Source: Erythroxylum novogranatense
Lineage: Eukaryota; Streptophyta; Magnoliopsida; Malpighiales; Erythroxylaceae
Reading direction: 5' to 3'
DNA: 64,000 nt
NCBI GenBank assembly: GCA_029891385.1
Contig: CM057233.1
Span: 52,840,063-52,904,062, forward strand
Shown here one piece after another: positions 56,722 through 64,000 of the stretch. The notes beneath the pieces were generated by a model. It did no database searches. It was not told the origin of the DNA and saw only the letters and a list, made by a program, of their open reading frames with translations. Numbering within the stretch: position 1 is the stretch's first letter; each line of letters starts with the position of its first letter. Position numbers and translations under genes: made by a program.

Positions 56722-57775
56722 ATGGAGCCAGCTATGATGTTCGAAAGGCATGTGGACTTCGAATCTCTGAAGAGAGATACTATGGATGTTGAACCAGAAA
56801 TTGTAGAAGCTGGGTGAAGAAATTTTTCCAAAAGGGAACCAAAGTATCTGATTTAGATATATGACTTTTGGAAGCATGCGCAACTGGTTGATAACACCAT
56901 CGTCTCCACAGTAGATGGAATAACTGTTATTGTGATAAAGGAGTTAGTGGAGAAGGTGACTGAATGCTCTTCGGTTGGAGAAACCCTATCAACCAAAGCC
57001 GGATGGATGTCCAAGGTTAGTATGAAGGAAGAAGATGTCAGAAAACAGTTATATGGAGCTAATGACCCATGGGAGAGGAAGACTTTAAGTCTGGTCCCGA
57101 AGGCTAGGGTTCTACATGCGATTTTGTTTAATTGCATCTTACCAAGAGTCGGGTCAAGATATCTCGTGACTACCTTGGATGAGTAATATCTGTTTTATCT
57201 GCTGAATCGTCGCCCAATAGACCTACCATTTTTTTATGTTTCATTATACGATTAAGGGAATGAAGGATACTAACAGTTCTTCTTACGGCATGCTACTCAC
57301 CAGGATTTTTAAGGAATCCGGAGTCCTTCTTCATAGAGGAGTCAGAAGGATGGTATCTGTCAAGAGTACCATTAACTCACATACTATAAGAAGAATGGGC
57401 TTGAAGATTGTGGTGAAAGAAGAATCAGAGTCTACAAAGAAAGCTAGAACTGAGGGGGAGCAGTTACGGAAGAAGTCTCCCGCCACAAGCTCTAAATCTC
57501 AAGTAAGTATGAGATTACCGATAGATGAAAAAAGAAAACTATTAGGTAGACCCTTGATGAAACAGGCAAGTCCTAAAAGGGAAGTGAGCCCAGTTCGGAG
57601 GACAGAAGAAGGTGCGCAGAAAAGAAAAGGAGAGAATCTTTTGGGTGAGATTTCCAAAAAGGCGAGGAGATCACCAAGGATTCGCACTCTGCGACAACAG
57701 GAAGAAAGGAGAACCAGGGACAGAGTGAGGCAGAAGTTCCTGGATCTCGCATACCTAAAGCGACAAGGTCTCTAG
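56722..57775 (+). pseudogene. SIRE third ORF of S3, N-terminal and basic part
   Basis: Counterpart of 23024-24187 in S2. It starts at ATG 56722 (MEPAMMFERHVDFESL). Stops occur near 56815 and 57184, with a frame change near 57236. The domain blocks LSTKAGWMSKVSMKEEDV, LVPKARVLHAILFNCILPR and RRPIDLPF are kept. The following basic low-complexity region (KKARRSPRIRTLRQQEER) matches S2 closely, although most of its surrounding sequence has drifted. That suggests the basic segment was constrained while the family was active. Confidence 0.75.
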
Positions 57776-59001
57776 TCTCGATTCTACAAGAAGACTCAGC
57801 CAAACAGGCTAAAGAGACTGAGAAGAAAAGAAAGTCGAAGTCTGAGAAGGAAAAATCTAAAGTTCAGAGAACTTCAAGACTGACTGAAGCAGAAGAGAAG
57901 ACTAAGAAGATTAGTCGAAAGAAGAGTGTATCTACTGCTGGGGAAGTTAGTCGAAAGAAAGATACCTTCAATCCTGCTCAAAAGGAAAAGGAAATTGAGC
58001 ATAGCAGAGTTCAGGATATTCCCACTATTCAACAGGAGGAACCAGAGGAGCTAAGCCTGGTTCAGGAGAATCCTATTGAAGCTCAACCAGAGGCAACATC
58101 AGAACCAAACTTGGTTCAAGAACCACAGGAGAAAAATGATGAACCTGGTCTGATTATATTTAACTATTCCAAAATTTTGAGAAGACACAAGTTGAATATC
58201 AGAATGGTTGAAGTTGTTACCAAGAGGAGGACTGCGATCGCCATCTGTGAACAACCAAGAAAGAAGGTAATGGCTTTTGTACAACCTATTTCGATAACTA
58301 GTGACACATGGAATTTATTGAAAGAAGATGAAAAGATTTTCTACGATGTCTTGAGGGATGCTGCTACAAAGCCATACCCTACAAAAATGATCAGAAGACC
58401 ATGTACTATTTATCCGATCACAGAGACGACGGAAATAAAGGTTGTACCAGATATACAGCTGAGATATCCTTTGGATTTGAATAAGGGGAAAATGAAGCTA
58501 TTTCCTGAAGAAACAAGTGATGATCTATCCGCAGATCAAATTGCAGAAGAAGTGCGTAGAATTGATGCAGCATGCGCTTCAAAAGAGAATACAGACGGAG
58601 CTGGTTGCAGATTTATGGATAAAAATGAACACTGTTCAGTAGGGGGAAGACTGCTTACAGGCACTTTCATTAAATTGCTTGTGCAGACAGTATTACGTAT
58701 TAGACCACTTTTTGATACATTGTCTTTACAAGATGAAGCCATACCCCTGCAAGGAAGACAGTTGCTTATGCTACCTGCCCCGTATGATTTATATCTTCCT
58801 GAATCTAATACATTTATTCGTCCACCAACTATTGAGATTAATGAAGATTACATTCCATCCTCGGATGCATATGCTACAACAATTTTGTTCTCAGCACCCT
58901 CGGAAGATAATGATCAACCCTCCTCACCGTTTGACTCTCAAGCTGAAATCAGCCAACTACGTGGTGAAGTCAACGAGATAAAGGAGATGATGAATAGATG
59001 A
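57776..59001 (+). pseudogene. SIRE third ORF of S3, C-terminal part
   Basis: A lysine/glutamate-rich stretch (57780-58100) leads to a 296-codon open frame (58111-59001): TWNLLKEDEKIFYDVL, RRPCTIYPITETTEIK, DDLSADQIAEEVRRID, PLQGRQLLMLPAPYDLYLP, then a coiled-coil-like end (QLRGEVNEIKEMMN). This is better preserved than the S2 copy and shows the full order of the ORF3 protein: globular domain, basic linker, second globular domain, coiled coil. There is no hydrophobic stretch long enough to span a membrane. Confidence 0.7.
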
Positions 59002-59056
59002 AGAAGATGATGACAGAAATGCTGAAGAGTCATCATCGTTGATAATTTTGATTATA

Positions 59057-59071
59057 ACAAATAGGGGGAGA
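59057..59071 (+). promoter_or_regulatory. Upstream second polypurine tract of S3
   Basis: AACAAATAGGGGGAG, about 175 bp before the LTR, at the same place as in S2 (25484). The main tract AAAAAAGGGGGAGAT abuts the LTR at 59247. Confidence 0.6.
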
Positions 59072-59247
59072 ATAGAATGAGCAAAAGAAAATGGAAGAAT
59101 CTTAAAGGGTGTGACTGAAGGAGTCGAAGAAGAATAGAAAGACGGATGAGGAAGATTTTGTGAAGATAAGATTTTTTTCTTCTTCTTAATCATTGTATTT
59201 TTTATTTTCTTTTGTATATAATTTGTTATCATAAAAAAGGGGGAGAT

Positions 59248-60187
59248 TGTTGAGTCAAAATGACTTTACATATATGTATGATTTTGTTGAATAACAATGA
59301 AGAAGCCAAAGCAGACGTAAAATAGAAAAGAAAGACGAAGAAAATAAAAAGCAGACGCAGACGAAGAAAACATGTATACGCACGCAGACGCAGGTTAAAA
59401 CAGACGCAGACGCAGGTTAAAAATGTATGCACGCAGGTTAAAAACAGACGCAGACGCAGAAGTTAAAAAATAGACGCAGACGTAGAAATACAGACGCAAA
59501 GATATAGACAGAGAAAAGCAGACGCAAGAGTCAGTTCGACTTAGTTACAGAACTCAACTGATTAACTGTTTCTTTCAAGATTCAAGATTCAAGAATCAAG
59601 AAGCAGTTATAGACGAAGTCTATAAATATAAGTCGAAGTCGAAGATTGCAAAGTTAGACAAGTTAGCAAAGTTAGCAAAAATTAGCCAAGAGAAAAAGTG
59701 AATTGTGCAAATTAGCTGAGAGCTAGTTTTTACTGTAACAAGTCTCAAATACTTTTGTAAGAAAACAGTACAGATAGCCTGCAGAGGCTAAGAGTAAAAG
59801 AATACTGAGTGTAGAGACCTGAAGAGGCTCGGAAAGAATACTTGTATACTTTGAAGAGATAGTGAAATCTCAGAAAGAACTCTGAGGACTGAACGTAGCC
59901 CATGGTTTGGGGTGAACTAGGATAAAATCACTGTGTCAACTTCTCTCTATCCTATTCCTCTTTAAGTTTAAGTTTAAAGTTCAAAGTTTCGTTATTACTT
60001 ACATTCTGAAACAAAGTTTTCAAAGCTTTGATTAATTTGAACTTATCAAAGTTTCTGTGAAGAGAACTTGTTTTTAAACGAAACAGTTTTAGAAGAGTTT
60101 TAAAAAAAGGGGAATACACAATTCAACCCCCTTCTCGTGTATTCGTTATCGTTTTATAAGCATTCTACTAACGTGTGATTTACTTCA
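59248..60187 (+). mobile_element. 3' LTR of S3
   Basis: TGTTGAGTCAAAATGAC to ACTTCA. The CAGACG tract (59305-59525) differs in length and interruptions from that of the 5' LTR. TATA box 59621-59628. Confidence 0.9.
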
Positions 60188-61389
60188 AACCTGAACCCCT
60201 AGCTGCTCAAAGGGAAGATGTTACAACCTTACAACAAAGAATTGAAGCCTTAGAAGCAGAGAACCGAGCCTTAAGAGAAAGGCGGGAGGTTCCAGAATTG
60301 AAAGAAGAAGTAAGAATACTTAGAGAAAGAGAAAGAGAAAGAACTTAGGGTGTACCTGAAGTTGTTCCTGCACCACCGCAGCCAGTGTAAATGCCTAGAG
60401 GATTACCTAGGCGAGCTTTAGATGATGAAGGGGTGAGTATCATTGAGTTCTTAAAATTACAAACCCCTGAGTTTGGAGGTGAGAGACATGAGGATCCCCA
60501 AGAGTTTATGATTCATACTAAGAAAATGGTTCGGAGATTGACTTGCTCGGATGCACGGATCATAGAATTAGTGGGGGTTAAATTGACAAAGAATGCTTGG
60601 GAATGCTTTCAGAGGAATATTGAATATCAATTATATGGTGGGAATCCTTCGACCTGGGAATTCTTTAAAAAAACATTAATTGATGAGTTCATTTCTCCAT
60701 ATGAAAGACAGAGTCGAGCCCTACAATTTGAAAGGCTCAGACAAAACTTTGGTGTGAGTGTGAATGATTATGCAAGTGAATTTCTACGCTTATGCAAATT
60801 TGCTACAACCATTGTACCTACTGAAGCTGCAAAAATGGAAAGATACAAGTTGGGACTCATACCTTCCTTGTATAGTGCTGTTGCAGCTATTGACTTCCCC
60901 AATTTGTCAAGGTTGATTAATAAGACTCGACAATTAGAAGCAAAGTTTAAAGAGGAGAGGGCAGAAAGAGAATGGAGAAGAAAAGTTAAAGGCCAGAGCA
61001 GTAGAGGCCGTAGAGAAAGAGATAGCTCTCAGATGAGACAAACAGAACAAACAATACAGTCTATTCCGCCAGAACCACAGAGACGGGGTCAAGGCAGGGT
61101 CAGAAATCCAGATACATCAGTTTTGTCAACACCTAGTGGTACACAAAACCCAGCTAAGTCTAGATCACAGCAACCTCCGGCACAGTCACAGGTTAAAACT
61201 GCTTGTAATGTCTGTGGAAAGAATCATCCAAGACCTTGTAGACTCGGGTTCAGAGGTTGTTATAGGTGTGGACAACAAGGGCATTCCATGAAAGACTGCC
61301 CAATGCTAGAAAATCAAGCAGCTCCACCCCCAACTTCACAGGCTACTGTGCAGATAGAAAGATCTATTAATAGAGGCCCAGCTGGTTGA
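60188..61389 (+). pseudogene. gag of G5 after the S3 insertion
   Basis: A coiled-coil-like stretch (QQRIEALEAENRALRERR) continues the gag begun at 48186, with stops at 60346-60348 and 60388-60390. From 60391 the frame is open for 332 codons: the retrotransposon gag domain (WECFQRNIEYQLYGGNPSTW; FFKKTLIDEF; YASEFLRLCKFA; YKLGLIPSLY), a basic and proline/glutamine-rich linker, and the zinc knuckle CYRCGQQGHSMKDC at about 61260. A TGA ends it at 61387-61389, but the frame continues as coding-like sequence to about 61522. Gag of this family forms the particle and packages RNA. Confidence 0.88.
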
Positions 61390-61522
61390 GGTAGACCTCA
61401 GGGTCAAGCTCTCACTCAGAATATGGGGCAAATCTCAGCACCAACCCCAACAAATAGAGGTCAGGGGAGAATGTTTGCTGTGAATCCCCAAGAAGTACAG
61501 GCCTCTAATACAGCTGTAACAG

Positions 61523-61671
61523 GTATTTATGATTGTTCTTTATGATATTTAGTTAAATTGTTATTATGAATAGAATGTTATTTAGTTAAATTGTTATTAT
61601 GAATAGAATGTTTTTGCTCTGTTATGATAAAGGATATGATTGTTCTTTCTTTATGATGAATGTTGATATAG
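61523..61671 (+). other. Intron-like insertion between gag and protease of G5
   Basis: 149 bp starting GTATTT after ACAG and ending TATAG. Leaving it out joins the upstream codons (NTAVTG) to the protease frame (IVLIQNENVKV) in phase, as in related elements where gag and protease are continuous. It contains stops and an exact 33-bp tandem duplication (61546-61578 and 61579-61611). Confidence 0.6.
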
Positions 61672-62317
61672 GTATAGTCCTTATCCAGAATGAGAATGTT
61701 AAAGTGCTATTTGACTCGGGTGCCACTCATTCATTCATAGCGCCAAATTTTTCCAGAAAGCTAGATACAAAGAGAGAATTAATGAAAGACCCTCTGATCA
61801 TAGTTACACCCTTAGGCGAAACTGTTGAAGTGAAATATGTGTACCCTTCATGTGTAGTGGAAATAGAAGGTAGAAAATTTAGGGCAAATTTGATCGAGTT
61901 GGCAGTATTAGAATTCGATGTTATCTTGGGTATGGATTGGTTATCAAATCATCATGCTGCAATGTATTGTTATGCTAAAAGAATTATACTTAGGCCTGAT
62001 CCAGAAACAGAAGTGTTATATCAGGGTGACCTAATTGGGTTTCCTGTTAACAGAATATCAGCTATACAAGCCCAAAGACTTCTAAGAAAGGGATGTCAGG
62101 GGTATATAGCTCATGCTAGGGATACCAGAAATGAGATCAGCGAGCTACAACAGATCCCTATAGTAAGGGATTTTCTAGATGTGTTTCCAGAAGATTTACC
62201 TGGATTACCACCAGAAAGAGAAATTGAGTTTAATATAGAACTCCTTCCTGGTATAAACCCTATCTCAATTACTCCATACAGAATGGCACCTATAGAACTG
62301 AGAGAGTTAAAGGTGCA
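61672..62317 (+). pseudogene. Aspartic protease and RT N-terminal linker of G5
   Basis: The retropepsin active site FDSGATHSFI lies at about 61708, followed by a second hallmark (VILGMDWLSNH) at about 61920. The linker to RT has the chromovirus block FPEDLPGLPPEREIEF. Near 62315 one base is missing, and the pol frame switches to that of the next feature. Confidence 0.85.
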
Positions 62318-63700
62318 GTGCAGGATTTGCTTGATAAGGGGTTTATTAAACCCAGTAGTTCACCATGGGGTGCACCGGTGTTATTTGTGAAGAAGAAAGA
62401 TGGATCCCTACGGTTATGCATAGATTATAGGCAGTTGAATAAAGTGACTATTAAGAATAAATACCCTCTTCCTTGGATTGATGATTTGTTTGATCAATTA
62501 CAGGGAGCAAGTCATTTCTCTAAGATTGATCTCAAATCTGGGCATCATCAGTTGAGGATCCGAAAGGAGGATGTGTCGAAAACTGCCTTTAGAACCAGAT
62601 ATGGGCACTATGAGTTCCTGGTGCTTCCTTTTGGTTTAACGAATGCACCAGCGGCCTTTATGGATTTGATGAATAGAGTCTTCAGACCGTATTTGGATAA
62701 ATTCATTGTGGTGTTCATTGATGATATATTGGTATATTCTAAGAGCCAAGAAGAACATGACAAACATTTGGCAATAGTGTTACAAATCCTTAGAGATAAT
62801 CAGTTATATGCCAAGTTGGCAAAGTGTGAGTTCTGGCTTGATAGAGTGAATTTTCTGGGGCATATAGTTAGTAAAGAAGGGATTCAAGTAGATCCTCAGA
62901 AGGTGGAAGCAGTATCTAATTGGCTTAGACCTACGAAGGTTACCGAAATACGAAGTTTCTTAGGGATGGCCAGTTATTACAGACGATTTGTAAAGGATTT
63001 TTCCAAGATAGCTGCTCCACTGATGAGGTTAACACAGAAACAAGTAAGATTTGAGTGGGATGATTCCTATGAGCAAAGTTTACAAAAGCTTAAGGAATGT
63101 CTCACATCAGCTCCAGTGTTAGCATTTCCTTCAGGACAAGGTGATTATGTGATATACTGTGATGCCTCCAAAGTTGGTTTAGGATGTGTTTTGATGCAGA
63201 ATAGAAAGGTAATTGCCTATGCTTCTAGAAAATTGAGAAAACATGAAGTAAACTATCCTACGCATGATCTAGAAATGGCAGCCGTGATATTTGCACTAAA
63301 AATTTTGAGACACTATTTATATGGTGAAAATAGTGAAATATATACAGATCATAAGAGTCTTCAGTACATTCAACAACAGGATGAGCTGAATCTGAGACAA
63401 AGACGGTGGATTGAGTTACTGAAAGATTATGACTGTCAGATCTTGTATCACCCAGGTAAAGCCAATGTAGTGGCCGATGCTTTGAGTAGAAAATCGATGG
63501 GGAGTTTGTATCATATCCCCATTCAGAAGAAAGAGTTAGTTAAAGATTTAACTGGATTATTTAATATGGGATTGCACTTGGAAGTATCTGATTCTCAAGT
63601 ATTACTTGCTCAATTCCAAGTGAAGCCCAATTTAATTAATGAGATTAAAACTACCCAAGATAGTGATCCGGAGCTAGCCAAATTGAGAATAGCTGTCTAA
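62318..63700 (+). CDS. Reverse transcriptase and RNase H of G5
   Basis: 460 codons open. RT blocks in order: [30 protein letters not shown], the catalytic-region [26 protein letters not shown], the YxDD-type motif FIDDILVYS at about 62720, then FLGHIVS. RNase H follows with [25 protein letters not shown] and [10 protein letters not shown]. All catalytic acidic residues I can place are present. The frame stops at 63698-63700 (TAA) within the linker to integrase and begins after a one-base loss, so the polyprotein is broken on both sides. This is the best preserved gypsy pol segment in the window. Confidence 0.9.
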   Translation: MQDLLDKGFIKPSSSPWGAPVLFVKKKDGSLRLCIDYRQLNKVTIKNKYPLPWIDDLFDQLQGASHFSKIDLKSGHHQLRIRKEDVSKTAFRTRYGHYEFLVLPFGLTNAPAAFMDLMNRVFRPYLDKFIVVFIDDILVYSKSQEEHDKHLAIVLQILRDNQLYAKLAKCEFWLDRVNFLGHIVSKEGIQVDPQKVEAVSNWLRPTKVTEIRSFLGMASYYRRFVKDFSKIAAPLMRLTQKQVRFEWDDSYEQSLQKLKECLTSAPVLAFPSGQGDYVIYCDASKVGLGCVLMQNRKVIAYASRKLRKHEVNYPTHDLEMAAVIFALKILRHYLYGENSEIYTDHKSLQYIQQQDELNLRQRRWIELLKDYDCQILYHPGKANVVADALSRKSMGSLYHIPIQKKELVKDLTGLFNMGLHLEVSDSQVLLAQFQVKPNLINEIKTTQDSDPELAKLRIAV

Positions 63701-64000
63701 GAAGGTAAGGTGAAAGAGTTCAATATAGTGGATGGAGTATTAAAGTGTGGTAGAGGGTTATGTGTACCTGACATAAATGGGCTAAGACAAATGATTATGC
63801 ATGAGGCACATTATGCACCCTATAGTGTTCACCCTGGGACCACCAAGATGTACCATGATGTTAAAGGTATATATTGGTGGCCGGGTATGAAGAAAGATGT
63901 AGCCCAGTTTGTATCTACCTGTTTAACTTGTCAATAAGTTAAGTTTGAACATCAGAAGCCCACTGGACTACTACAGGAGCTACCACTACCCGAGTGGAAG
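63701..64000 (+). pseudogene. Integrase N-terminus of G5 (cut by the window edge)
   Basis: Continues in frame after the TAA at 63698. The HHCC zinc-binding domain reads EAHYAPYSVHPGTTKMYHD and CLTCQ with all four ligands in place. A second stop (TAA, 63935-63937) replaces a glutamine codon after CQ. The window ends in the linker before the catalytic core (LPLPEWK). Confidence 0.85.

Larger units (their letters stand above)
48354..60187 (+). mobile_element. SIRE/Maximus-type Ty1-copia element S3, itself split by X1
   Basis: LTRs at 48354-49303 and 59248-60187 (TGTTGAGTCAAAATGAC ... ACTTCA), about 950 and 940 bp. Inside are primer site, gag (interrupted by X1 at 49697-52104), protease, integrase, RT, RNase H and the third ORF. 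The subfamily differs from S1/S2 in its LTR start and leader but shares all gene blocks. Inserted in the gag of G5 with an imperfect 5-bp duplication. Confidence 0.93.
45284..64000 (+). mobile_element. G5: Ty3-gypsy Tekay-type element, split by S3, runs off the window
   Basis: 5' LTR 45284-47982, primer binding site 47985-47997, gag from 48186, then S3 (48354-60187), then the rest of gag, protease, RT, RNase H and the start of integrase up to the window edge. The reading frame across the S3 insertion is continuous once one copy of the target duplication is discounted. The pol is the best preserved of the gypsy copies here but still has a frameshift and several stops. Confidence 0.9.

Overview
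This is nuclear DNA from a flowering plant, probably a eudicot. It is AT-rich and consists almost entirely of nested LTR retrotransposons, with some DNA-transposon sequence. The plant assignment rests on SIRE/Maximus-type Ty1-copia elements, Tekay/Del-type Ty3-gypsy chromoviruses primed by initiator tRNA-Met, a CACTA element, a Cassandra-like 5S remnant, and captured pieces of two plant genes (GCN2 and IWR1/RDM4). I see no intact host gene. Labels used below: G1-G5 are Ty3-gypsy copies, S1-S3 are SIRE-type copia copies, and X1 is a composite LTR insertion.

Left part (1-26587). 1-363 is unassigned. 364-4971 is the 3' half of gypsy G1 (broken pol, polypurine tract, 2.29-kb LTR), which interrupts the RT of S1, a SIRE element on the minus strand (4972-8999). 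S1 itself sits in the 3' LTR of G2 (9000-16689, minus), a gypsy-derived element with two long LTRs and almost no coding sequence between them. About 300 bp further on lies S2 (16990-26587), a full-length SIRE element with both LTRs, a perfect 5-bp target duplication (TATTA), gag, pol and a third ORF in the position of env, all carrying stops or frameshifts.

Middle part (26588-38076). This is gene-poor AT-rich DNA. It holds a hAT-type MITE (27925-28115, 8-bp duplication), a decayed 5S rRNA/Cassandra remnant (29772-29890), a non-autonomous CACTA element (30316-35634) that has captured exon 1 of GCN2 and three exons plus introns of IWR1/RDM4, and a Mutator-like inverted-repeat element (35864-36899, 9-bp duplication).

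Right part (38077-64000). This is a stack of insertions, each inside the last: gypsy LTR G3 (from 38077), interrupted by G4 (from 40248, same family as G2), interrupted by G5 (from 45284, an autonomous-type gypsy), whose gag is split by S3 (48354-60187, SIRE), whose gag is split in turn by X1 (49697-52104). X1 carries a complete initiator tRNA-Met sequence at its edge. G5 pol resumes after S3 and runs off the window.

The most unusual points are X1 and its tRNA, the double gene capture in the CACTA element, a micro-exon-like block shared by three different gypsy LTR families, and an intron-like insertion between gag and protease in G5. All similarity statements are by eye; no database search was run.
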